Part shown: positions 1-5,979 of the stretch, one piece after another | How positions within the stretch are numbered: position 1 is the first letter of the stretch | Layout: each line of letters opens with the position of its first letter | Source of the DNA: Deltaproteobacteria bacterium | GTDB lineage: Bacteria > Desulfobacterota > DSM-4660 > Desulfatiglandales > B25-G16 | Direction of reading: 5' to 3' | DNA: 7,449 bases | NCBI GenBank assembly: GCA_019308645.1 | Contig: JAFDHR010000121.1 | Coordinates: 1-7,449, forward strand | The notes under the pieces: generated by a model | What the model was told of the DNA's origin: nothing | Seen by the model: only the letters and a program-made list of their open reading frames with translations | Databases searched by the model: none | Program-made: the position numbers and the translations under genes

Positions 1-277
1 CGACGAAGGCTTTGAGCCAGGACCGTTTGGCTCTATATTATCAACTTGAATTCCAGGCTCTGATAGAAACTTTAGCCATATAGTCAAATGAATTAGTCCC
101 ATAAAATCGCTGATCTATCGGGATAAATCGGGATTGTGAAAATATTTTCAATCAGTTAGGCAAGATGGCAGATACCTACATTATTTTCTGCGATATACAG
201 GAATTACCTGAATATTATCTTTCAGACAACAAACAACTATCAACGGACTCTACCTAATTTTTCGGATATTTAAAATT
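1..277. other. Left-edge region without an assignable gene
   Basis: I see no complete gene here. A plus-strand reading frame enters from the left edge and ends at a TAG at 81-83; its 26 residues include LEFQALIETLA. This faintly recalls the end of an enoyl-CoA hydratase/crotonase protein, but the spacing of conserved positions is poor, so I do not claim it. On the minus strand an ATG at 102 opens a frame that runs off the left edge (34 codons, beginning MGLIHLTIWL) with no convincing ribosome-binding site. A 30-codon plus-strand ORF at 165-257 looks like chance. The last bases (272-277, aaaatt) form the left flanking repeat of the MITE-like element that follows. Confidence 0.4.
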
Positions 278-308
278 GATGGTCTCGTAAAAAGTCATAT
301 TCAGTGAA

Positions 309-332
309 CCTGCCCGCCGTCTGGCAGGCAGG
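309..332. repeat. GC-rich nested palindrome, left arm of MITE copy 1
   Basis: A 24-bp palindromic unit starts cctgcccgccgt and ends ctggcaggcagg. It sits between the outer terminal repeat and the inner tgtcatttcga arm. The second MITE copy has no equivalent bases here, so it looks like an insertion. A near-identical unit lies at 408-427. Confidence 0.7.
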
Positions 333-407
333 TCTGTCATTTCGACTACAAGAAGAAATCTTGTGTTTTCACCATGTTACATTGGCATGATTTCTCGCTT
401 CGCCCCG

Positions 408-427
408 CCTGCCGTCTGGCAGGCAGG
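408..427. repeat. GC-rich nested palindrome, right arm of MITE copy 1
   Basis: The 20-bp unit cctgccgtctggcaggcagg is a near match of the one at 309-332. It lies directly before the inner tcgaaatgaca arm, at a place roughly mirroring the left insertion. In MITE copy 2 the equivalent stretch runs from gatttctcgtttca straight into tcgaaatgaca. Confidence 0.7.
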
Positions 428-476
428 TCGAAATGACATGTTGTTGAGACTTTTTACGAAACTGTCAAAATTAGAT

Positions 477-504
477 TTGAAATATTTGGGAGATATGCTA
501 TATA
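477..504 (+). promoter_or_regulatory. Predicted sigma70-type promoter for secG
   Basis: A -35-like TTGAAA (477-482, five of six consensus bases) is followed after 16 bp by TATATA (499-504, four of six). This puts the start of transcription about 25 bp before the secG ATG. It lies only 10 bp beyond the end of MITE copy 1, so the element appears to have left this promoter intact. This is a pattern-based prediction only. Confidence 0.4.
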
Positions 505-536
505 GGTTAAAAAAATCGTAAAAATAAGGTAAATTG

Positions 537-898
537 ATGATCACAATACTCGTAATCCTTCACGTGCTTATTTGCGTTGGTCTGATATTAGGTATACTTT
601 TGCAATCTGGCAAGGGAGCTGATTTAGGAGCTGCATCAAGGGAGCTGATTTAGGAGCTGCATTTGGGGGTAGTAGCCAGACATTATTCGGTAGTGCTGGT
701 GCCGTCCCTTTTCTTAACAAGCTAACAACAGGTGTGGCTATTGCCTTTATGATCACTTCCCTTTCTTTGGCCTTTTTAGCATCCAGGGCACCAAGATCTT
801 CGGTTATGGAGGGGAAGGCAAAAACTCAACAAGAAGCGCCAATTGAAGCCGGTACGCAAACTAATATCCCTTGGGATGCAGGAACTGAGAAGCAATGA
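537..898 (+). pseudogene. secG: secG, preprotein translocase subunit, frameshifted by a 26-bp tandem duplication
   Basis: SecG is the small membrane subunit that assists the SecYEG channel in protein export. Translation from ATG 537 (weak SD taagg, 525-529) gives a first membrane segment (about residues 2-22, ITILVILHVLICVG...) and the conserved loop [11 protein letters not shown]. It then hits a TAG at 651-653, giving a 38-residue product. The cause is a perfect 26-bp tandem duplication (611-662), and 26 is not a multiple of three. In the shifted frame the protein resumes as [17 protein letters not shown], with a second membrane segment ([19 protein letters not shown]), a hydrophilic tail and TGA at 896-898. 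Removing one copy gives an intact 111-aa SecG of ordinary size. The position before tRNA-Leu(GAG) matches secG–leuU in E. coli. It may be a true recent mutation, a heterogeneous site or an assembly error. Confidence 0.88.
611..662 (+). repeat. Perfect 26-bp tandem duplication inside secG
   Basis: Two identical, directly adjacent 26-bp units (611-636 and 637-662), each beginning caagggagctg and ending ggagctgcat. The match stops exactly at the unit borders on both sides. The unit itself contains ggagct twice (615-620 and 627-632), a short repeat that could favour slippage. The duplicated bases encode the conserved SecG loop KGADLGAA. Confidence 0.95.
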
Positions 899-906
899 TT
901 TGGTAT

Positions 907-993
907 GCCGAAGTGGTGGAATTTGGTAGACACGCTACCTTGAGGGGGTAGTGGGTTATGCCCGTGCGGGTTCAAGTCCCGCCTTCGGCACCA
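907..993 (+). tRNA. tRNA-Leu (anticodon GAG)
   Basis: A complete 87-nt class II tRNA. The acceptor stem is GCCGAAG (907-913) paired with CTTCGGC (983-989), then discriminator A and an encoded CCA (991-993). The anticodon arm is CTACC-TTGAGGG-GGTAG, giving anticodon GAG, which reads CUU/CUC leucine codons. A long variable arm (about TGGGTTATGCCCGT) is typical of tRNA-Leu. The T arm is GCGGG-TTCAAGT-CCCGC. It lies 8 bp after the secG stop and could be cotranscribed with it. I see no sign of integration at its 3' end. Confidence 0.96.
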
Positions 994-1017
994 TTTTCAA
1001 AGAAGAATATTTTTCAC

Positions 1018-1275
1018 TCACATCACGTTATAGACAGTCACTATTTCTTCCATATTAGAATCGACAACAACGGCCTTAGTGGTGCACTTATCTAATAAGT
1101 GAATTAAGTGCTTATAATGTTTGATAATTCGGTCTTTATCTCTTTTATGTAGTCTGTATTCTAAAGCATTACCGGGTTTTCTTATAGAGGTTCCATGTTC
1201 TAAAATTACATCGATATAATCTTTTGGAATACCCCTTTGTTGCAATCTTTCGCTTGCATGTCTTGATGTTTTCAT
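1018..1275 (-). CDS. DUF4258-like small protein
   Basis: An 85-residue basic protein. The pattern HASERLQQRGIPKDYIDVIL near the N-terminus, then GNALEYRLHKRDKDRI in the middle and KAVVVDSNMEEIVTVYN at the end, fits my recollection of the DUF4258 family. That family is small, sometimes discussed alongside RelE/BrnT-like toxins, and has no firmly established function. The start at 1275 is supported by a strong ribosome-binding site, aaaggag (1283-1289), 7 bp upstream. The gene stands alone on its strand. It converges on tRNA-Leu with only 24 bp between them, and no antitoxin-like partner lies on either side. There is no signal peptide or membrane segment. It could be an orphan toxin-like protein or a housekeeping nucleic-acid-binding protein; the sequence does not decide. 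Confidence 0.7.
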   Translation of the reverse strand: MKTSRHASERLQQRGIPKDYIDVILEHGTSIRKPGNALEYRLHKRDKDRIIKHYKHLIHLLDKCTTKAVVVDSNMEEIVTVYNVM

Positions 1276-1579
1276 AAGGTATCTCCTTTCATTGATTATT
1301 TTTATTTAGATCTATCTTATTGAAAGCTTATCCTCAAACTTTCCATCTGCATGAATCTCAGCCTTTTACATTAAATTAACCTCGCCAAAGTTATTAAAAT
1401 CCATCTGTGATATGAGGTACTAACGAAAATCCCTTGTGCGATGTTACTGAATCAGTTTTGAAATTATGTATAAAAGTATATGTAAGATTTTAATTAGTCA
1501 TAATTAGTAAATTTATAATATAATTATATACTAATATATATATAATAAGCAATGTCAAGAAAAATATTAAACTATTATT
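1276..1579. other. AT-rich intergenic stretch
   Basis: No gene is seen. The stretch becomes extremely AT-rich around 1490-1550, with runs of alternating TA. That fits a promoter region or flexible DNA, but I cannot place a convincing promoter for the DUF4258-like gene. The final hexamer attatt (1574-1579) is the left flanking repeat of the MITE copy that follows. Confidence 0.5.
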
Positions 1580-1720
1580 GATGAATTCGTAAAAAGTCAA
1601 ATTCGACGAATATGTCATTTCGACCATAGGGAGAAATTTTGTCTTTTCAGCATGTTACGTTTTAAAGATTTCTCGTTTCACTCGAAATGACAAGCTGAGG
1701 AGACTTTTTACGAGACCATC
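1580..1720. mobile_element. MITE-like palindromic element, copy 2 (141 bp)
   Basis: The right terminus GACTTTTTACGAGACCATC (1702-1720) is the exact reverse complement of the left end of copy 1. The left terminus GATGAATTCGTAAAAAGTC (1580-1598) differs by 3 of 19. The hexamer attatt flanks both ends (1574-1579 and 1721-1726). The inner inverted arms tgtcatttcga (1613-1623) and tcgaaatgaca (1682-1692) are the same as in copy 1, as is the central cagcatgttac segment. This copy lacks the two GC-rich nested palindromes. It has no coding capacity, so movement would need a transposase encoded elsewhere. Confidence 0.75.
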
Positions 1721-1726
1721 ATTATT

Positions 1727-1990
1727 AGATAGATGCTTTATATGGAGAGGATTAACACTAATTTTGCCTTTTTAGACTGCTGTTAAGAATATTTTTGTGA
1801 TGTAATAAAAATTTGATTTCTGTCTGAATAAATATGTTGTGGACTAGTGGGTCAAAATTGGTGCGGAATAATATCACTAATGATAGTTTTAAAGAGGGAT
1901 TTTTACTTGTCTTGTTTGTTTCTGAGTGCTGGGATTTCCTGTCTCTTGTGATGTGCATGTCTCTTGTTTTTTAAGCTAAGAAAAAATCTC
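1727..1990. other. Intergenic leader before the HAD gene, with a 10-bp direct repeat
   Basis: AT-rich, with no supportable gene; the minus-strand frame at 1758-1958 looks random in composition. The 10-mer tgtctcttgt occurs twice, at 1940-1949 and 1958-1967, with starts 18 bp apart and just before the HAD start. It could be a paired binding site, but it may be chance. No clear promoter can be placed. Confidence 0.35.
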
Positions 1991-2743
1991 ATGAACCATA
2001 TTACAGCAATAGGGTTTGACCTTTTTAACACACTGGTCACCGCGGAGCCACAAATCCTGGATGAGGCCATGGGGAGGTTGATCAAAAGCCTTCGGCAAAG
2101 TGGTTTCAAACTTGAGAATGAACAATTCAAAGAAGCCTACCGGGGAGCTGCCCTGGAGTTTGTTAAAAAAGCCCAAGAGGATGGGATAGAAACACACAAC
2201 CGTTTTTGGATAAGCGCTGCACTAAAGAGCCAGGGATACAATATCTTGCCTGATGACGCCAGAATAGCTATAGCAGTTGACAGCTATTTTTCAGCCTTTT
2301 TTCTACACTGTCATCTTATTCCAGGCACAAAAGAGATGCTCAGTAGCCTGATGGATGTATATCGTCTCGGGTTACTTACTAATTTCACTCATGGGCCCGC
2401 TGCCAGGAAGATCATTGACAAGTTAGGCCTCAGCCCTTTCTTTGATGTGGTGCTCATTTCTGGCGAGTTAGGCTTTCGCAAGCCACATCCTTTTGTTTTT
2501 CACCAGCTCATTGAGCAGCTGGGGGTGGGAAATGATCAGATTATCTATGTCGGAGATGACCCAAAGCCTGATATTACAGGTGCACAAAGAGCTGGTATCC
2601 AACCTGTTTTGAGCACCTATGTGAGGGATCAAAAAATACCGTTTATACCGGGTATTGTTTTTAGGGGCGCTGAAAAAGTAGACTGCAAAGTACCCAGGAT
2701 TTCCAAGTGGAAAGATCTGTTATCTCTCTTGGACAGGAAATGA
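1991..2743 (+). CDS. HAD-superfamily hydrolase
   Basis: A soluble 250-residue protein with the four HAD motifs in order. Motif I is FDLFNTL with nucleophile Asp10, motif II LLTNF (Thr130), motif III GFRKP (Lys164) and motif IV YVGDD (Asp189/Asp190), followed by Asp194. Residues about 16-110 form a helical C1-type cap, as in haloacid dehalogenases and phosphoglycolate phosphatases. The residue two after the nucleophile is Phe12, not the Asp usual in phosphatases; L-2-haloacid dehalogenases have an aromatic residue there. Substrate and reaction are therefore open. I chose ATG 1991 because MNHITAIGFDLFNT is a typical start. A TTG at 1964 would add nine residues but has no ribosome-binding site; the site before 1991 is also weak. 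The gene stands alone and converges on the ferredoxin gene. Confidence 0.85.
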   Translation: MNHITAIGFDLFNTLVTAEPQILDEAMGRLIKSLRQSGFKLENEQFKEAYRGAALEFVKKAQEDGIETHNRFWISAALKSQGYNILPDDARIAIAVDSYFSAFFLHCHLIPGTKEMLSSLMDVYRLGLLTNFTHGPAARKIIDKLGLSPFFDVVLISGELGFRKPHPFVFHQLIEQLGVGNDQIIYVGDDPKPDITGAQRAGIQPVLSTYVRDQKIPFIPGIVFRGAEKVDCKVPRISKWKDLLSLLDRK

Positions 2744-2828
2744 GCTTCAAGCAGAGAAGGAGATCCCAATTCACTGTTTATTCGCCTTCGCCCGAATACC
2801 CTGTAGATTGCTGTAGGGATGATCTGCC

Positions 2829-2961
2829 GTCGCTAAAGCTTTGGCACGACACAGATGGCGGGGCGAGCCGCGCCGAAGCCCACTAGGGCGCCCGTCCTCC
2901 GCAGTAGCCTGCTACGGAGGATGGAAAGCCGGGTTAGCTTCGGCGCAATTCCGCTTTGATA
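2829..2961. repeat. Cluster of GC-rich imperfect palindromes
   Basis: After the HAD stop the composition changes abruptly from AT-rich to GC-rich, and several inverted pairs follow. Gtcgctaaag (2829-2838) pairs with ctttggcacgac (2839-2850), allowing a wobble and a 2-base bulge. Gcgccgaagc (2870-2879) pairs exactly with gcttcggcgc (2937-2946). Nested inside that pair, tcctccg (2895-2901) pairs with cggagga (2915-2921), with tagc/gcta further in. No protein reading frame here looks real. Together with the hairpin at 2962-3009 it could be a REP-like extragenic palindrome cluster, a decayed MITE or a structured RNA; I cannot tell which. Confidence 0.6.
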
Positions 2962-3009
2962 CCCCGCAGCTCGCGCAGCGCAGGCGCCTGCGCTGCGTGT
3001 GCTGCGGGG
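2962..3009. repeat. Very stable 48-bp hairpin after the ferredoxin gene
   Basis: The outer arms ccccgcagc (2962-2970) and gctgcgggg (3001-3009) match exactly. After a 3/3 internal mismatch comes a perfect 24-bp palindrome (2974-2997), centred on ggcgcc. It begins 4 bp past the ferredoxin stop codon on the minus strand. No T-run follows on either strand, so it does not look like a classical Rho-independent terminator. It could still block or stabilise the ends of both convergent transcripts. Confidence 0.7.
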
Positions 3010-3013
3010 AGCT

Positions 3014-3502
3014 TCATTTGAATCGCCTTTTTTCTGGAATCATTTGTGTGATTTCATCTGGATCTCCGAAATAAATACAGTGACCTGGACACACATTGTC
3101 GGCGCAGGCTGGCATTAGTCCCTTGTCTACCCGATGGTGGCAGAGGTTACACTTCTGTGCTATGCCTTTATTCATGTCAAAGGCAATGGCACCGTAAGGG
3201 CATGCTTCTATGCAAGCCTGACATCCAGTGCATTTGCCATAATCTATAACTACAATACCGTCTTCTCTCTTACTAATAGCCTTCTCTGGGCAAACTTCTG
3301 CACAAGGAGGGTCATCACAGTGTCTGCAAACATTCACCTGAAAAAAGAAATCAAGTTTACCATCGATTATCTTAGGGCCAACTTCTAAAACAGAGATTAA
3401 TTGAACACCATCAGTTGAATTGTTTTCTTGTTTGCATGCAACTTCACAGGCCTTGCATCCCCAGCAGGCCTCATGATCTATAACCAGTGCATATTTTTTC
3501 AT
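3014..3502 (-). CDS. Four-cluster [4Fe-4S] ferredoxin subunit of a molybdopterin oxidoreductase
   Basis: A 162-residue electron-transfer subunit of the DmsB/PhsB/HycB type. It has four cysteine groups: CWGCKACEVACK (Cys13, 16, 19, 23), CRHCDDPPCAEVCP (Cys59, 62, 67, 71), CTGCQACIEACP (Cys91, 94, 97, 101) and Cys118/121/133 followed by Cys138 and Cys142. These should hold four [4Fe-4S] clusters passing electrons to or from the catalytic subunit. The fourth group reads CADNVCPGHC, one residue longer than the common C-x3-C spacing and with an extra Cys. There is no signal peptide or membrane segment, so it is cytoplasmic. The start is fixed by aaagggg (3509-3515), 6 bp upstream. Only 15 bp separate it from the upstream catalytic gene, so the two are surely cotranscribed. 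Confidence 0.93.
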   Translation of the reverse strand: MKKYALVIDHEACWGCKACEVACKQENNSTDGVQLISVLEVGPKIIDGKLDFFFQVNVCRHCDDPPCAEVCPEKAISKREDGIVVIDYGKCTGCQACIEACPYGAIAFDMNKGIAQKCNLCHHRVDKGLMPACADNVCPGHCIYFGDPDEITQMIPEKRRFK

Positions 3503-3517
3503 GAACTACCCCTTTAG

Positions 3518-5662
3518 TTACTGCTCAGGATATATCTTGCATAAAAGTGTTCTGACGTTAGTTGCACCCATTGCAGGATCACAGCCCTCATAGGCATTGT
3601 CTGTCAATATGTTAATGTTTGATTCATCCCAACCATGTCCTGGATCTTTTCTCTCTGGAAACCACCAGGCATGCTGTGCCCCAATAACCCTTGGGTCAAT
3701 ACCTGCAAATATTTTTGCTTGTTGCCTGACCTTGCCACGCGGGGATTCAATAATCACCCAATCTCCTTCACGTATGCCTTCTTTGTTTGCAGTTTCAGGG
3801 TGAATTTCCACAACTGGTTCTCTATGAAGCTCTCTTAGCCAGGGAACCTGACGATTCTCTGTATGAAAAAAACCGGGAGACCTCATTCCAGTAATAAGGA
3901 TATATGGGTACTGTTTATATAATTCTGGCGAGCTTAAAGGGCTTTCAGGGACTTCACGATGTTGGGGAAGGGGATCATATCCCCATTTTTCAAGCAATGT
4001 TGAATATAGTTCAAACTTATTAGTTGGGGTAGAAAATCCCTTTTTCTTATATTTTTGATACGTGACTTCCCCTCTTATGTGATCAGTCTCGCTGAATTTC
4101 TGCCATGTCATGCCCATGGGTTCTAATATGTAATCCAGGGCTCCTTCAAAATTATCCCACCAGTATTCTCCCTGGCCAACTCTGTGAGCAAGGTCATTAA
4201 GCATCTCATGATCTGATCGGCACTCTCCCACCTGGATGACCTTTCTCCTTGGCAGGATGTAACCATGTCTCTTCCAAAAATCTCCAATATAGTCCATTTC
4301 GAGCCATGTAGAGGCTGGTAAAACAATATCTGCAAGTTCGGCTGTTGGTGTTAAGAAAAAATCAGAAACAGCCATGAACTCAACCTTTTCAAGTGCACGG
4401 TAGACCTCTTTTGCATTTGCACGAGTCATAACAGGATTTGAGCTGATTAAAAATAGCATTTTTACTGGATAGGGCTTCTTTGTAAGAATAGCATCCCACA
4501 CACATTTAGGGTTAATAATCGCAAAATTTCCCGCAAGACGGAAACGATCTGCCCCTAAACGTTTTGCTGCCTGCTCTTTTGAGAGTTTCTTGTGGGCACC
4601 AAATTCTGCCACGGTTCTAACCTTAGGTGCTCTAAATAAAACCTGTCCTCCAGGTACGTCTATATTTCCAGTTATACCCATAAGGGCCATGAGAGAGCGG
4701 TTGTTGTCTGCGCAGTTTATCTGCTGTTCAATGGCCACTCCCCATTGGATGGCTGCTGGTTTAGTAGTTGCAAATAGTCGTGCAGCTTCCCTGATTTTTT
4801 CTTTTGGAACCCAGGTGATCTTTTCCACCTTGTTTAGTGGATATTCATTGACCCGTTTAGCAAAGGGCTCCCATCCATGGACATAGCTTTCTACAAATTC
4901 TGTATCATAAAGTTTTTCGTTGACGATGACATTGAGCATTCCCAGGGCGAGGGCTGTATCTGTTCCTGGTCTGAGCTGAAGCCAGATATCAGCACGAGCT
5001 GCAATACGTGTTAATCTTGGGTCAACGGCAATAAGCTTTGCCCCTTTATCGAGGCTCACTGAGAAAGATTCACCCTTATATTCATCAGAGTTACCTATCA
5101 CCAAATTGTTGCCCCACACCATAATGCACTTTGGATTGTTTTCGTAGTCTACGATAGGATTTGATCCACAGGTAATGATACCGGTAGCAATACGAGGGCC
5201 GTAGCAGAAATGACCTGCTGTAAGAACATTGGGGGCACCAAGAAGGTTGGCAAAACGGTAAATCACCCCTTCATTTTCCCTTCCCGTTCCGTACCCCATT
5301 ACAATTGATTCTGCCCCAAATGCTTTTTTATACTGCACTATCCGTTCTGCAATGATATTCAATGCTTCATCCCACGATATACGCTCCCATTTTCCGCTTG
5401 CCTTTGCCCCAACTCTTCTGACAGGATACGTCAATCGATCTGGATGGTAGGCTAATTGAGTGGATGCAATTCCTTTGCTGCAGAGAGTTCCATGATTTAT
5501 GGGGCAGTCAGGATCACCAGCAATTTTGACCGCTTTATCATTTTTCGTATAGACCAAAACTCCGCAGCCGCCATGGCACATTCGACAGTGGCTTTTGACT
5601 ACAGAATCATACCCATAGGTCTCCATCTCCCTTTCTATATTGGAGTAAGTGAATTCAGCCAT
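3518..5662 (-). CDS. Molybdopterin oxidoreductase, catalytic subunit, acetylene hydratase-like
   Basis: A complete 714-residue member of the DMSO-reductase superfamily. The N-terminal [4Fe-4S] motif is Cys26, Cys29, Cys33 and Cys61, with the usual Lys63. Cys153 in GHFCYGPR is the likely Mo or W ligand, and the bis-MGD-binding C-terminal domain spans about residues 585-714. From memory, overall length and segments such as GYDPLP, followed by a PEL..YP.IL stretch, resemble Pelobacter acetylene hydratase and its relatives. However, His30 occupies the place of that enzyme's catalytic Asp13, so acetylene hydration is unlikely. No twin-arginine signal precedes Cys26, so it acts in the cytoplasm, probably with the four-cluster ferredoxin encoded 15 bp downstream. 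No membrane anchor or quinone-linked subunit is present. The start has a good SD, aaagggag (5670-5677). Substrate, electron partner and metal cannot be read from the sequence. Confidence 0.92.
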   Translation of the reverse strand: MAEFTYSNIEREMETYGYDSVVKSHCRMCHGGCGVLVYTKNDKAVKIAGDPDCPINHGTLCSKGIASTQLAYHPDRLTYPVRRVGAKASGKWERISWDEALNIIAERIVQYKKAFGAESIVMGYGTGRENEGVIYRFANLLGAPNVLTAGHFCYGPRIATGIITCGSNPIVDYENNPKCIMVWGNNLVIGNSDEYKGESFSVSLDKGAKLIAVDPRLTRIAARADIWLQLRPGTDTALALGMLNVIVNEKLYDTEFVESYVHGWEPFAKRVNEYPLNKVEKITWVPKEKIREAARLFATTKPAAIQWGVAIEQQINCADNNRSLMALMGITGNIDVPGGQVLFRAPKVRTVAEFGAHKKLSKEQAAKRLGADRFRLAGNFAIINPKCVWDAILTKKPYPVKMLFLISSNPVMTRANAKEVYRALEKVEFMAVSDFFLTPTAELADIVLPASTWLEMDYIGDFWKRHGYILPRRKVIQVGECRSDHEMLNDLAHRVGQGEYWWDNFEGALDYILEPMGMTWQKFSETDHIRGEVTYQKYKKKGFSTPTNKFELYSTLLEKWGYDPLPQHREVPESPLSSPELYKQYPYILITGMRSPGFFHTENRQVPWLRELHREPVVEIHPETANKEGIREGDWVIIESPRGKVRQQAKIFAGIDPRVIGAQHAWWFPERKDPGHGWDESNINILTDNAYEGCDPAMGATNVRTLLCKIYPEQ

Positions 5663-5979
5663 ATACTGACTCCCTTTATCAAGGCTACTTTAAAGTCCAG
5701 ATAAATGCATAATTACTTATAATTCCAGGATTTCTAACCGATAGTATAGCAGGATTTATGTTATTAATTACAAGAAAAAATGGGGACTTCAAAAAAGGGA
5801 AGGATAAGAGGACATTCGTGCAGAGCGTGCATTGTTCATATGTATCTTGGTTACATAATAAAATGCGTTTTTTCCTGATAGGCAGAGCAGAGATTTTTTA
5901 GGCTCAGTTGATGCAATCTCTGCACGAACGTTTTCCGCTAATATTTATTCTTTAAGAAGATTTCTGATCCAAAGGTTTT
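5663..5979. other. Intergenic region upstream of the Mo/W-enzyme operon
   Basis: 317 bp without a gene. It holds the SD of the catalytic subunit (5670-5677) and, reading the minus strand, a -10-like TATACT at 5743-5748. The nearest -35-like TTGTAA is about 19 bp further up, too wide to trust. The other notable content is a long imperfect inverted repeat at 5812-5931. No convincing Rho-independent terminator follows the PxxKW gene; a 7-bp pair (5935-5941 with 5980-5986) has a 38-base loop and no T-run. Confidence 0.45.
5812..5931. repeat. Imperfect inverted repeat (21-bp arms, about 120 bp overall)
   Basis: The left arm 5812-5832 contains ttcgtgcagagcgtgcat. The right arm 5911-5931 contains atgcaatctctgcacgaa, its reverse complement at 16 of 18 positions (18 of 21 with the flanks). 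The 78-bp interior is AT-rich with no coding potential. No flanking target duplication is evident. It may be a MITE-like element of a second family or a regulatory structure between PxxKW and the Mo/W operon. Confidence 0.6.

Larger units (their letters stand above)
278..466. mobile_element. MITE-like palindromic element, copy 1 (189 bp)
   Basis: The left terminus reads GATGGTCTCGTAAAAAGTC (278-296). The right terminus (448-466) is its reverse complement with 3 mismatches in 19. The hexamer aaaatt stands directly outside both ends (272-277 and 467-472) and looks like a target-site duplication. A second inverted pair lies inside: tgtcatttcga at 335-345 and tcgaaatgaca at 428-438. The centre (about 361-385, containing tttcaccatgttac) is shared with the second copy at 1580-1720. 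Nothing inside can encode a transposase, so the element is non-autonomous. It carries two extra GC-rich palindromes that the second copy lacks. Transcribed RNA would fold into one long hairpin. Confidence 0.75.

Noticed and set aside
3..83. End of an enoyl-CoA hydratase gene
   Set aside because: Only a loose resemblance over 26 residues, with poor spacing of conserved positions; not enough to name.
272..1726. CRISPR array from the repeated palindromes
   Set aside because: Only two copies far apart, with terminal inverted repeats and flanking duplications; no spacers or cas genes.
1758..1958. 66-aa minus-strand reading frame
   Set aside because: AT-driven composition, no convincing ribosome-binding site and no recognisable motif.
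1964..1990. Upstream TTG start for the HAD gene
   Set aside because: No ribosome-binding site, and the extra residues precede the natural family start; ATG 1991 is preferred.
2962..3009. Rho-independent terminator for the ferredoxin gene
   Set aside because: The stem is very stable, but no T-run follows on either strand.
2841..3074. 77-aa plus-strand reading frame in the GC-rich region
   Set aside because: It reads across palindromic repeats, overlaps the ferredoxin gene on the other strand and has no protein-like character.
3518..5662. True acetylene hydratase
   Set aside because: His30 replaces the catalytic Asp, and a ferredoxin partner gene is present, which fits a redox enzyme better.
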